Below are positions 19,994 to 31,687 of a DNA stretch of 64,000 nucleotides, in pieces. The notes below the pieces were generated by a model that saw nothing but the letters and a program-made list of their open reading frames with translations, made no database searches and was not told where the DNA came from. Source of the stretch: Scolanthus callimorphus (taxonomy: Eukaryota > Cnidaria > Anthozoa > Actiniaria > Edwardsiidae). The position numbers were made by a program, and so were the translations under genes. Location: NCBI GenBank assembly GCA_033964015.1, contig CM066923.1, positions 26,734,168 to 26,798,167 on the forward strand, given 5' to 3'. How positions within the stretch are numbered: the stretch's first letter is position 1; every line of letters starts with the position of its first letter.

Positions 19994-20365
19994 CAAGAGA
20001 AAATGATCCCCAGAGAACGCAACCCCAACACACGGATCTCTTTCCATGACAGTGGCAGAAGAGCGTGACACTTTTTATTTTTAGAACAGGGAGCTATTTT
20101 TAGCGGCGCTTTCTGATTGGACGTGTCCTAGCAACAGACATCATTGTGAGGATGCATGTGTGACCAGCATGCTACGTGACGCTGCACTGTTGCTGTTCTC
20201 GTAATATGATTGGCTGATACGCTGCTTGCATCAACACGAGCGCGCTTCTAAACCAACGGAAAACAGTTCGATTGCGCGTGCAATTCCCAACGGAAATCTA
20301 TTTTTAGAACTACAGCCACTCAGATGGGTCATGGGGTTGCGTTCTCTGGGGATCATTTTCTCTTG
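19994..20365. mobile_element. MITE with 34-bp perfect terminal inverted repeats
   Basis: 19994-20027 (CAAGAGAAAATGATCCCCAG to GCAACCCCA) is the exact complement of 20332-20365. The interior is non-coding. The right part, from about 20312, is also found at 33124 onward, so a segmental-duplication breakpoint falls inside this element. Confidence 0.75.
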
Positions 20366-20791
20366 AGTGACCTTGATTGTTAAATTTACTACCCTTTATA
20401 GTTTTTCCTATTTTTTCTACATCGTTTAACTGTTTTATTCTTTCATTGACGGAGCAATAGACATATCTTACAGGGGCGTAGCTACAGGCTGTCAAAATTT
20501 GTTAACATATGATAACCAAAACTATACCCCCATGTAAAAAGTAACTTTATGTGGACCAATTCAAATGCTACTGCCTCTCAAACTTTCAGTCGCTCCAAAA
20601 CTTGAAAGAGTTCCTTTACCTCCGTCCTTAAAAAAATCACCAAAATATTGTCAAGCCCGGGCTGAATGGGCTAAAGGCAGACGCGCCTGTCGTAGGCCTG
20701 AGCCTAGAGCCCTGGGAGGTCAAGTCACGCTCATCCCCGGCCCCTGGCACAGACGGTACGAGACGCGTAACTCAATCCAAACTACCTGACC

Positions 20792-20798
20792 TATAAAT
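20792..20798 (+). promoter_or_regulatory. TATA box of 2CRD-3
   Basis: TATAAAT, 43 bp upstream of the ATG, within a promoter block (GAGGTCAAGTCACGCTC to CTACCTGACC) repeated in front of 2CRD-4 and 2CRD-5 and once without a gene at 33114. Confidence 0.55.
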
Positions 20799-20840
20799 CG
20801 CTATACCAACACAATAGAGCAGTATCAACAACATGCAGGC

Positions 20841-23800
20841 ATGGCTACGCTCAAATTAATCATTTGCTTCGTACTCGTCCACTCCTGTGTTCAGCTCTTT
20901 GTCAGTTGTGACCAGCAATGTGTCCCTTTGCAAGGTTCGCTTGTTGAAGCATGCACAGCCGCGGGATACAATACGACCTACCCCATCCCGGGGACATCGA
21001 GCTGACCAAGAGATCTAAAGGCTGGGTACGGTCCTATTCAAACTGGGTGATGCGAGCGATGGAAAACTGCAGCGTCGCATCCATGGGAGAGTCTGTCATA
21101 TGTGCTACGATAGCGCCCTACTGCAGACCTCAAGACGACACACCATTCCTCCCTTGTCAAAGAGTGTGTTCCGAGTATCTCAAGAGATGTCAGGGTACTC
21201 TTGATAGCTTTTGGTTGGAGTACACTATTCCAACATGCTCTCTTCTTCCGAATTTCACCGCCGACACGGGCAAATGCTACGAACCGCCAGATTTTTACCA
21301 GCATTACAATTACAGCACGAAAGGTACTCTATATAGTAAATCATCAAATAGTCTATAAGAGTTGCAAAACAAAACGATGGAGTGTGGAATGTCACGAAAA
21401 TGTTTCTTGAAAGTCTCGAGTGTATACTCTTGAAGTTTCAGAGTCGGAGGCTTGGAAATCAGTGTGCCACATTTTAAAATCGAGTATGATTAAGCGAAAC
21501 TGAGTTTTGGGCTTCAGGTATTAAAATTTAATTTGAAATTAATGGGCTCGGTGACGTAAAGCTCCTGTTTTTCTAAACATAAAAACCGGGAAAGCGTGGT
21601 GGAATATTCTCGATTTTCTAAGGGACTTCATAATTCTAGTGCTCGTGCTAGCGAGACTTGCCTATCAAGATCCTGTCTCGAATAGCGGCTGGGTGCTGTT
21701 AAACAAAAAGTAACTGAGTAAGGCTTACTTATTGCATTGCTTGTGTAAATAGTTTGATCTTTAGCAAAGTCACGCAAGCAAAAGTCGCGAGGTGCGCGCA
21801 CACAAAAGAAAACAGAAATAACGTTTAATCTCTAGTTATTCTAGTTCTCTCCTTGTTGTTCCGTGTGTCCTATATCTGTATTCTAAAATGAATGAGTTTT
21901 TCATAACTTCCGTGGTCTTTATTGGTCACGTTCAGTAGTGCCTATCAATCCCGATAAAGACACTACATACGGGGTATTGCGTTTATAACTACGATAAAGA
22001 CACCCATATTTAATCAACAGAGAATAATACATGGACACACGGAGATATGGAATATTCCGTTTCACAGTCCCTCGCTCTGTTGTGATTTAAATTGGAATTC
22101 CACGGAATTCTAGCCAGAAGTCGAGTCTGCCGTCTGCTGCGATGACTAGCTCTGGGATCGGGGATCACTAGCCCTGGGATCGGGGATCACTAGCCCTGGG
22201 ATCGGGGATCACTAGTCCTGGGATCAGGGATCACTAGCCCTGGGATCGGGGATCACTAGTCCTGGGATCGGGGATCACTAGCCCTGGGATGGAGAATCAT
22301 GTTCTCCCCGGGATCAGGATCAGTGGTAATCTGGGATCCAGATCAGTCCATTTCCTGGGATCTGAGAAAGCTTGATGAATAGATGTACTAAAACCTGTGC
22401 GTGTCACATAAAACTATTGGCCTTCGGAGCGTTCACAGCTTACTGAAAAAGGTTGGACTTTCGGACTTCATTGAATACTGCATGGGATCAATCAGTTTAT
22501 ACGAGATCAGAGATCAACAAATCGGTCATATTGGGTATCAGGGATCAGATGTTCCGCCAAAATATAAAACTTACTACCCTCTATAAAATAACTTGATTTC
22601 AGCGGAGAGCCGTATGTCAAATACAATACAATTCAATTCATTTTTTATTTGTCACACTAATTTTTACGCCTTTTGGCCCTTACGTTACGTATGCTATTTG
22701 GACAAACATGGGTTATATTTTCATTGCAGGGTTGCTGGAAGGCAGCTGTAACCCTATAGTATTCCCTTTGTGTAAGGGCATGGACTATAACTACACCAGC
22801 ATGACTATCGAAACCCAGATCAGGTTGTACCGTAAATTCTATGGTAAGAATTTCACCAACACTTCGGAGGACGACAACATGTCCCGGGATTCACCCGTAC
22901 AGGAATGGGAATGGTTCCTGAACAATCACTCCGATTGTTACACCAATATGAAGAAGCTGGTGTGCGGAGATTTTTTTCCGCCGTGTTTCCCGAAGAAGGT
23001 TTCGCATATTACACTTTGTGTCAATCCTTTTGCCATCAGATAAGTTTACAATGCCCAGCCATCCTGAATACCAACTGGAAATATTATGTAACGAACTGTG
23101 AAATGCTAGCGTATGGGAATACATCACATGGGTACTGTAAGCACACGACATGGCCTCCTCCCATGAGGTATCTCAAATGGTTCCGTGGTGAGTACTTAGA
23201 CTGAACACGAGTCTCATGCACCTCGCGTTTTAATTTCGGTTAACTCACATGATCATTGGAAAGCTCGGCAAAATGTGACAAGCGAAAATGTTCCGAAACC
23301 CATTATCCTGAGCCGTTCTCAGTAAAAAATGAATATCTCCTCCTACTGCTATTCCTGACCTTCCTTCTCCTTCACTTCTTGTTCTTCCTATTCTTCGCCC
23401 CCCCCTGGTCCTCCTCCTCCTCTTCACCCTCTTCCTTCTCCTCGTCCTGCATCTACTCTTCGTGTTCTTCCTTCGCCTTCTCCTCCTCTTCTTCTTCCTC
23501 CTCCTCCTCCTCTTCGCCCTCGTCCTACTCTTCAACACTCTGGTTCTCCTCTTCCTCTTCCTGCTCCTCTTCACCCTCTTCCTTCTCCTCGTCCTGCATC
23601 TACTCTTCATGTTCTTCCTTCGCCTCCTGCTCCTCTTCCTCCTCTTCCTCCTCTTCCTCCTCTTCCTCCTCTTCCTCCTCTTCCTCCTCTTCCTCTCCTC
23701 CTCCTCTTCGCCCTTGTCAACCTCTTCACCACTCTGGTTCTCCTCTTCCTCTTCCTGCTCCTCTTCACCCTCTTCCTTCTCTTCGTCCTGCATCTACTCT

Positions 23801-26129
23801 TCATGTTCTTCCTTCGCCTTCTCCTCCTCTTCCTCCTCTTCCTCCTCTTCTCCTCTTCCTCCTCCTCCTCCTCTTCGCCCTCGTCCTCCTCTTCAACACT
23901 CTGGTTCTCCTCTTCCTCTTCCTCTTCCTGCTCCTCGTCACCCTCTTCCTTCTCCTCCTCCTCTTCACTCTCTTCCTTCTCCTCGTCCTGCATCTACTCT
24001 TCGTGTTCTTCCTTCGCCTTCTCCTCCTCTTCCTCCTCCTCCTCTTCACCCTCGTCCTCCTCTTCAACACTCTGGTTCTCCTCTTCCTTTTCCTGCTCCT
24101 CTTCACCCTCTTCCTTCTCCTCGTCCTGCATCTACTCTTCATGTTCTTCCTGCGCCTTCTCCTCCTCTTCCTCCTCTTCCTCCTCCTCCTCCTCTTCGCC
24201 CTCGTCCTCCTCTTCAACACTCTGGTTCTCCTCTTCCTCTTCCTTCTCCTCTTCACCCTCTTCTTCACCCTCTTCCTTCTCCTCGTCCTGCATCTACTCT
24301 TCGTGTTCTTCCTTCGCCTTCTCCTCCTCTTCTTCCTCCTCCTCCTCCTCTTCACCCTCGTCCTCCTCTTCAACACTCTGGTTCCCCTCTTCCTTTTCCT
24401 GCTCCTCTTCACTCTCTTCCTTCTCCTCGTCCTGCATCTACTCTTCGTGTTCTTCTTTCGCCTTCTCCTCCTCTTCCTCCTCCTCCTCCTCTTCGCCCTC
24501 GTCCTCCTCTTCAACACTCTGGTTCTCCTCTTCCTCTTCCTGCTCCTCTTCACCCTCTTCCTTCTCCTCGTCCTGCATCTACTCTTCGTGTTCTTCCTTC
24601 GCCTTCTCCTCCTCTTCTTCCTCCTCCTCTTCCTCCTCTTCACCCTCGTCCTCCTCTTCACCACTCTGGTTCTCCTCTTCCTTTTCCTGCTCCTCTTCAC
24701 CCTCTTCCTTCTCCTCGTCCTGCATCTACTCTTCGTGTTCTTCCTTCGCCTTCTCCTCCTCTTCCTGCTCCTCCTCCTCCTCCTCCTCCTCTTCACCCTC
24801 GTCCTCCTCTTCACCACTCTGGTTTTCCTCTTCCTCTTCCTGCTCCTCTTCACCCTCTTCCTTCTCCTCGTCCTGCATCTACTCTTCATGTTCTTCCTTC
24901 GCCTTCTCCTCCTCTTTCTCCTCCTCCTACTCTTCACCCCCCTGGTCTTCCTCTTCCTGTTCTTGTTCCTCCTCACCCTCTTCTTTCTCCTCGTCCTGCA
25001 TCTACTCTTCATGTTTTTCCTTCGCCTTCTCCTCCTCTTCCGCTTCCTCTTCCTCCTCCTCCTCCTCTTCACCCTCTTCCTTCTCCTCGTCCTCCATCTA
25101 CTCTTCATGTTCTTCCTTCGCCTTCTTCTCCTCTTGCTCCTCCTCCTCTTCGCCCTCATCCTCCTCATCACCCCCCTGGTCTTCCTGTTCTTCTTCACCC
25201 TCTTCCTTCTCCTCGTCCTCCAGCTACTCTTCATGTTCTTCCTTCGCCTTCTCCTCCTCTTTTTCCTCTTTCTCCTCCTCCTACTCTCCGCTCTCTTCTC
25301 CTCTTCGCCCTCCTGAACCTCCTCTTTCTGTTCCTCTTTCTGTTCCTCTTTCTCTTTACCCTCTTCCGTCTAGTCCTCTTCTCCTCCTCCTCGTCTTAAC
25401 TAGAGTCCTCGTCCCAACTAAATCACTATTTAGGTACAAAACACTCAATAACCTTACTCCGAGCTATCTCACTTCCAAATTCTCCTGGCGAGACAATTCT
25501 TGTTATAATTTAAGGAAGCTGAAAACAAGTTAACGGTGCCGCTCCCTCATACTGTGTATGGCAAACAAAGCTTTAGTTACATTGAAATGATTTGCCGGTA
25601 GAATTGAGGCGATCTCCATCGCTAACTAAATTTAAAGACGGGATCACGCACAGCCTCTAAGTGACACGGCATCCTTGAAAAGCAGCTTTTAATTTTTTTT
25701 TCATATTATATATTTATGTATTTGTATTTTTTTTCTCTAATATTTATAAATATATTTCTCAAGTATTATTATAGTCTTTCCCTGAAGGATCTACCGTGGA
25801 TAAATAAAGCTTTTACTTACTTACTTACTTAATTTATTTTCTCCCCTCTTTCTGTTCTTCCTACTTCTTCTTCTTCTCCTCCTCCTCCCCTCTTTCCATT
25901 AATTTTTGTAATATCACTACATATTCTCTTTAAATTTTCAGACTTCGGTACACCAGCACCGCCTTCTAGTCAAGGACCCGCGGTCAAACCTTATGTCATA
26001 GTTATCACTGTTGTAGTACCTGTGGTGGTGGTCGCGCTGGTCATCGTGTCAATAGTGGCGTGGAGGCAGAGGCGACTGCCCACGATATGTATGAGAGGAC
26101 AAGATAAACAAGAACTCGTCAGCGAATGA
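20841..26129 (+). CDS. 2CRD-3: two-Frizzled-CRD single-pass receptor-like protein (two apparent frameshifts)
   Basis: Exons 20841-21323, 22730-23187, 25942-26129, with the same splice sites and phases as 2CRD-4. Exon 1 is 483 bp instead of 484: the run CCCCGGGG of 2CRD-4 is CCCGGGG here (about 20985-20992), shifting the frame after TTYPIP. Exon 2 is 458 instead of 459: CCCTGAAG is CCCGAAG here (about 22991), shifting after FPPCFP. Outside these two sites the protein is almost identical to 2CRD-4: ten-cysteine CRD-1, ten-cysteine CRD-2, membrane segment VIVITVVVPVVVVALVIVSI and tail RRLPTICMRGQDKQELVSE. Exon 3 is intact. Either very young decay or base-calling loss; the high conservation on both sides of each break favours the second. 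Confidence 0.75.
22146..22290. repeat. 22-bp repeat (CTGGGATCGGGGATCACTAG), intron 1 of 2CRD-3
   Basis: About seven direct copies, followed by decayed GGGATCAGGATCAGT derivatives to about 22360. Unit B has a shorter version. Confidence 0.9.
23335..25395 (+). repeat. 2-kb pure-pyrimidine array, intron 2 of 2CRD-3
   Basis: Almost only C and T on the transcribed-sense strand (CTCCTCTTCCTCCTC with CTGCATCTACTCTTC and CACTCTGGTTCTCCT landmarks) in irregular units of roughly 140 bp. Several long frames are open on both strands because the units lack stops; they encode only low-complexity LFLL, SSSS, PSPSPPLP or RRRKRR runs. Such a tract could form triplex DNA or slip in replication. Confidence 0.95.
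25417..25831 (+). pseudogene. LINE (CR1/L2-like) 3' relic in intron 2 of 2CRD-3
   Basis: Reads KSLFRYKTLNNLTPSYLTSK, CYNLRK and, after frame changes, NDLPVELRRSPSLTKFKDG, the standard end of a LINE reverse transcriptase. It ends with AATAAAGC and a (TTAC)n run at 25812-25831. The same insertion is in unit B, so it predates that duplication. Confidence 0.7.
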
Positions 26130-27472
26130 GAAAATTGCTTTACATTATCAAAACTCGTCTATAGGATTCAAAACATTAATCATTGACTCCCAGACTCGTG
26201 CGATTAACTAGTCAAGCTAATTCATAACCGTGAACAAGGTTTTGATTCATGACCTTATTCTACGTAAACGCTTGTTTATTTATTCAGGTTTTTCAAACAC
26301 TTGAAGACTGTGTTCTCTCTCGTCTTCTCGAAGTCTCGGTTTTCTAAAATCCTGTTAAACCTCTCTGCTCCTTTGGGCACTGCTGACACACACACACACA
26401 CAAAAATTATCCACAAGTTCTCTCCTCCTCTATTTCTTTATTCTTCATGTTTTACTGGGGGTTTTTTATGTTTATATCTTGTAAATCTTATTTTGTGAAA
26501 AAATGAATTGAATTGAATTGAATTGTCCCGTGTTTGGTTTATTACATCAACGATTATTGTGATTTACCTCTCCATAGTTCCTGATGAAGCTCGAGTCCTA
26601 CGTTATTTTTGCAATATTGATTGTTCCATCCTTTTATTCGTCGTGGGTATTTATTTATTTATTTATTTAACTTTCACCATTAAGGAATAGGCCAGCACAA
26701 TGGTACTTTCTAGGAGCTCAATTTTGTCAGGGGAGGTGGGAAAAGGTACCCCTCTCCATCCCCTGCTGAGTTTTCAGCAATTATTCTCTCGATTTAGGGG
26801 CACCAGATTTGATTGCATAAATGTACTTGCCTCGTGTTGTATAGTACGATGTGGGCCTGCCTTTTCTTATGGTCATAATTTTACGAGATTTTTGCAGTGA
26901 AACATTGGAATTTCCCTTAAAATTAGGTTGCTGGTCTCGGGTCAAACCCCACCACCCTAGCTCGGGTGCCCCTAGAGAACCATTGTTTTGACCTCTCTCC
27001 TACTAACCTTGACCTCTCTCCTACTAACCTTGACCTCTCTCCTACTAACCTTGACCTCTCTCCTACTAAGTACGCGGCAATTTATTCATTTTGCACGTGC
27101 GTGGGCTATTCGTGCGCGGTTACCAAGCACTATTCACGGAGATATCTCGGTGCATAGCAATTTGTTCTCATGTGAAACATAAGGCTAGTTTCGTCCATCC
27201 CCCGAGATACCTCCCGCAAACAGGCCTTTAGGGCCTGACTGACACAAACAAACAAATTACTAAGTCCTTGATCTGGAGATCTGGTCAGTATGAAATAGGT
27301 TGTCACGGTATGAAATGTCTTACTGCCATCTTACATTTAGAATATATGCCGTTGCTCTGCGTTGTAACCATTAAACTTTTTGTTAAATGATAGAATATGA
27401 TAAACAATGAGCCACAATGTTACTTGACAGTTTACCACTTTGTTCCTACCAGTCTGCCTTGAGGTCAAGTCA
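26130..27472. other. 3' flank of 2CRD-3 (duplicated in unit B)
   Basis: Holds a short (CA)n run at 26385-26402, (GAATT)n at about 26503-26524, and four 21-bp copies of TTGACCTCTCTCCTACTAAC at 26989-27069. No gene recognised; frames over the 21-bp repeat are artefacts. Confidence 0.6.
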
Positions 27473-27536
27473 CGCTCGTCCCCGGCCCCTGGCACAGACG
27501 GTACGCGACGCGTAACTCAATCCAAACTACCTGACC

Positions 27537-27543
27537 TATAAAT
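27537..27543 (+). promoter_or_regulatory. TATA box of 2CRD-4
   Basis: TATAAAT 41 bp upstream of the ATG in the duplicated promoter block. Confidence 0.55.
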
Positions 27544-27583
27544 CCCTATGCCAACACAATGAGCAGTATCAACAACATGCAGC

Positions 27584-30500
27584 ATGGCTACGCTCAAATT
27601 AATCATTTGCTTCGTACTCGTCCACTCCTGTGTTCAGCTCTTTGTCAGTTGTGACCAGCAATGTGTCCCTTTGCAAGGTTCGCTTGTTGAAGCATGCACA
27701 GCCGCAGGATACAATACGACCTACCCCATCCCCGGGGACATCGAGCTGACCAAGAGATCCAAAGGCTGGGTACGGTCCTACTCAAACTGGGTGATGCGAG
27801 CGATGGAAAACTGCAGCGTCGCATCCATGGGAGAGTCTGTCATATGTGCTACGATGGCGCCCTACTGCAGACCTCAAGACGACACACCATTCCTCCCTTG
27901 TCAAAGAGTGTGTTCCGAGTATCTCAAGAGATGTGAGGGTACTCTTGATAGCTTTTGGTTGGAGTACACTATTCCAACATGCTCTCTTCTTCCGAATTTC
28001 ACCGCCGACACGGGCAAATGCTTCGAGCCTCCGGATTTTTACCAGCATTACAATTACAGCACGAAAGGTACTCTATATAGTAACTCAAAAATAGTCTATA
28101 GAATTGCAAAACAAAAACGATGAGGTGTGGAATGTCACGAAAATGTTTCTTGAAAGTCTCGAGTGTATACTCTTGAAGTTCTCTTAAAGTTTCAGAGTCG
28201 GAGGCTTGGAAATCAGGACTTTATTGGAGTGCCACATTTTAAAATCGGGTATGATTAGCGAAACTGAGTTTTGGGCTTCAGGTATTAAATTTTAATTTGA
28301 AATTAATGGGCTCGGTGACGTAAAGCTCCTGTTTTTCTAAACATAAAAACCGGGAAAGCGTGGTGGTATATTCTCGATTTTCTAAGGGACTTCATAACTC
28401 TAGTGCTCGTGCTAGCGAGACTTGCCTATCAAGATCCTGTCTCGAATAGTAGCGGCTGGGTGCTGTTAAACAAAAAGTAACTGAGTAAGGCTTACTTATT
28501 GCATTGCTTGTGTAAATAGTTTGATCTTTAGCAAAGTCACGCAAGCAAAAGTCGCGAGGTGCGCGCACACGAAAGAAAACAGAAATAACGTTTAATCTCT
28601 AGTTATTCTAGTTCTCTCCTTGTTGTTCCGTGTGTCCTATATCTGTATTCTAAAATTAATGAGTTTTTCATAACTTCCGTGGTCTTTATTGGTCACGTGC
28701 AGTAGTGCCTATAAATCCCGATCGATAAAGACACTACATACGGGGTATTGCGTTTATAACTACGATAAAGACACCCATATCAATCAATCAATCAATCAAT
28801 CAATTTAATCAACAGAGAATAATACATGGGCACACGGAGATATGGAATATTCCGTTTCACAGTCCCTCGCTCTATTGTGATTCAAATTGGAATTCCACGG
28901 AATTCTAGCCAGAAGTCGAGTCTGCCGTCTGCTGCGATGACTAGCTCTGGGATCGGGGATCACTAGCCCTGGAATCAGGGATACCTAGCCCTGGGATCGG
29001 GGATCACTAGTCCTGGGATCGGGGATCACTAGCCCTGGGATGGAGAATCATATTCTCCCCGGGATCAGGATCAGTGGTAATCTGGGATCCAGATCAGTCC
29101 ATTTCCTGGGATCAGAAAGCTTGATGAATCAATGTACTAAAACCTGTGCGTGTCACATAAAATTATTGGCCTTCGAAGCGTTCACAGCTTACTGAAAAAG
29201 GTTGGACTTTCGGATTTCATTGAATACTGCATGGGATCAATCAGATCAATGAGATCAACAAATCGGTCATATTGGGTATCAGGGATCAGATGTTCCGCCA
29301 AAATATAAAACTTACTATACCCTATATAAAATAACAGCGGAGAGCCGTATGTCAAATACAATACAATTCAATTCATTTTTTATTTCTCACACTAATTTTT
29401 TACGCCTTTTGGCGCTTACGTTACGTATGCTATTTGGACAAACATGGTTATATTTTCATTGCAGGGTTGCTGGAAGGCAGCTGTAACCCTATAGTATTCC
29501 CTTTGTGTAAGGGCATGGACTATAACTACACCAGCATGACTATCAAAACCCAGATCAGGTTGTACCGTAAATACTATGGTAAGAATTTCACCAACACTTC
29601 GGAGGACGACAACATGCCCCGTGATTCACCCGTACAGGAATGGGAATGGTTCCTGAACAATCACTCCGACTGTTACACCAATATGAAGAAGCTGGTGTGC
29701 GGAGATTTTTTTCCGCCGTGTTTCCCTGAAGAAGGTTTCGCATATTACACTTTGTGTCAATCCTTTTGCCATCAGATAAGTTTACAATGCCCAGCCATCC
29801 TGAATACCAACTGGAAATATTATGTAACGAACTGTGAAATGCTAGCGTATGGGAATACATCACATGGGTACTGTAAGCACACGACATGGCCTCCTCCCAT
29901 GAGGTATCTCAAATGGTTCCGTGGTGAGTACTTAGACTGAACATGAGTCTCATGCACCTCGCGTTTTAATTTCGGTTAACTCACATGATCATTTGGAGAG
30001 CTCGGCAAAATGTGACAAGCGAAAATGTTCCGAAACCCATTATCCTGAGCCGTTCTCAGTAAATAATGAATGTCTCCTCCTACTGCTATTCCTGACCTTC
30101 CTTCACTTCTTGTTCTTCCTATTCTTCGCCCCCCTGGTCCTCTTTCTGCTCCTCCTCACCCTGTTCCTTCTCTTCGTCCTGCATCTACTCTTCATGTTCT
30201 TCCTTCGCCTTCTCCTCCTCTTCCTCCTCCTCCTCCTCTTCGCCCTCGTCCTCCTCTTCGCCACTCTGGTTCTCCTCTTCCTCTTCCTGCTCCTCTTCAC
30301 CCTCTTCCTTCTCCTCGTCCTCCATCTACTCTTCATGTTCTTCCTTCGCCTTCTCCTCCTCTTCCTCCTCCTCCTCCTCTTCACCCTCTTCCTTCTCCTC
30401 GTCCTCCATCTACTCTTCATGTTCTTCCTTCGCCTTCTCCTCCTCTTTCTCCTCCTCCTCCTCTTCACCCCCCTGGTCTTCCTCTTCCTGTTCTTGTTCC

Positions 30501-31687
30501 TCCTCACCCTCTTCTTTCTCCTCGTCCTGCATCTACTCGTCATGTTCTTCCTTCACCTTCTCCTCCTCTTCCTCCTCCTCTTCGCCCTCGTCCTCCTCTT
30601 CGCCACTTTGGTTCTCCTCTTCATGTTCTTCCTCTTCACCCTCTTCCTTCTCCTCGTCCTCCATCTACTCTTCATGTCCTTCCTTCGCCTTCTTCTCTTT
30701 CTCCTCCTCCTCTTCGCCCTCATCCTCCTCATCACCCCCCTGGTCTTCCTGTTCCTCTTCACCCTCTTCCTTCTCCTCGTCCTCCAGCTACTCTTCATGT
30801 TCTTCCTTCGCCTTCTCCTCCTCTTTTTCCTCTTACTCCTCTTCCTACTCTCCGCTCTCTTCTCCTCTTCGCCCTCCTGAACCTCCTCTTTCTGTTCCTC
30901 TTTCTCTTTACCCTCTTCCGTCTAGTCCTCTTCTCTTCCTCCTCGTCTTAACTAAAGTCCTCCTCCTAACTAAATCACTATTTATGTACAAAACACTCAA
31001 TAACCTTACTCCGAGCTATCTCACTTCCAAATTCTCCTGGCGAGACAATCCTTGTTATAATTTAAGGAAGTCTGAAAACAAGTTAACGGTGCCGCTCCCT
31101 CGTACTGTGTATGGCAAACAAAGCTTTAGTTACATTGGAATGATTTGCCGATAGAATTGAGGCGATCTCCATCGCTAACTAAATTTAAAGACGGGGTCAC
31201 GCACGGCCTCTAAGTGACACGGCATCCTTGAAAAGCAGCTTTTTATTATTATGATTTTTTCATATTATATATTTATGTATTTGTATTTTTTTCTCTATTA
31301 TTTATAAATATGTTTCTCAAGTATTATTATAGTCTTTACCTGAAGGATCTACCGTGGATAAATAAAGCTTTTACTTACTTACTTACTTACTTTATTTTCT
31401 CCCCTCTTTCTGTTCTTCCTACTTCTTCTTCTTCTCCTCCTCCTCCCCTCTTTCCATTAAATTTTGTAATATCACAACATGTTCTCTTTAAATTTCCAGA
31501 CTTCGGTACACCAGCACCGCCTTCTAGTCAAGGACCAGCGGTCAAACCTTACGTCATAGTTATCACTGTTGTAGTACCTGTGGTGGTGGTCGCGCTGGTC
31601 ATCTTGTCAATAGTGGCGTGGAGACAGAGGCGTCTGCCCACGATATGTATGAGAGGACAAGATAAACAAGAACTCGTCAACGAATGA
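27584..31687 (+). CDS. 2CRD-4: two-Frizzled-CRD single-pass receptor-like protein, intact
   Basis: Exons 27584-28067, 29465-29923, 31500-31687 (484, 459, 188 bp; phase-1 introns), 376 residues with no breaks. Signal peptide LKLIICFVLVHSCVQLFVSC. CRD-1: QQC, EACTAAGYNTTYPIPGD, ENCSVASMGE, ICATMAPYC, FLPCQRVCSEYLKRC, TCSLLP, TGKC, ten cysteines. CRD-2: GLLEGSC, FPLCKG, NNHSDC, KLVCGD, FFPPCF, YTLCQSFC, LQCPAIL, NCEML, GYCKHTTWPPP, ten cysteines. Stalk PAPPSSQGPAVKP, membrane segment VIVITVVVPVVVVALVILSI, tail RRLPTICMRGQDKQELVNE. The reference copy for judging breaks in 2CRD-3 and 2CRD-5. Predicted extracellular ligand binder of unknown signalling mode; its short tail has no known enzymatic domain. 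Confidence 0.87.
28781..28804. repeat. (CAAT)n microsatellite specific to unit B
   Basis: Six copies of CAAT in intron 1; unit A lacks it at the matching place (about 22010). Confidence 0.9.
28943..29042. repeat. 22-bp repeat, intron 1 of 2CRD-4
   Basis: Four to five copies of the CTGGGATCGGGGATCACTAG unit, against about seven in unit A. Confidence 0.9.
30065..30950 (+). repeat. 0.9-kb pyrimidine array, intron 2 of 2CRD-4
   Basis: Same type of array as in unit A with fewer units; it keeps the same order of landmark variants at its two ends (for example CCTCTTTCTGTTCCTCTTTC near the 3' end), so the difference is internal contraction or expansion. Confidence 0.95.
30967..31392 (+). pseudogene. 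LINE (CR1/L2-like) 3' relic in intron 2 of 2CRD-4
   Basis: Duplicate of the relic at 25417, slightly better preserved: KSLFMYKTLNNLTPSYLTSK, NPCYNLRKSENKLTVPLPRT, then after one frame change NDLPIELRRSPSLTKFKDG. Ends in (TTAC)n at 31371-31392. Confidence 0.7.

Larger units (their letters stand above)
20312..27472 (+). repeat. segmental duplication unit A (carries 2CRD-3)
   Basis: From 20312 to the gene start this unit matches 33124-33656 (unit C). From the promoter through the 3' flank it matches unit B (27473-33123), including intron 1, CRD-2, the LINE scrap, the TM exon and about 1.3 kb of 3' flank (26130-27472 against 31688-33040). Differences are small indels and array length. Confidence 0.85.

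Noticed and set aside
23256..25533. Overlapping frames of 470-690 codons on both strands
   Set aside because: They are read-throughs of the pyrimidine array in intron 2 of 2CRD-3; products are low-complexity L/F/S/P or R/K runs in every frame.
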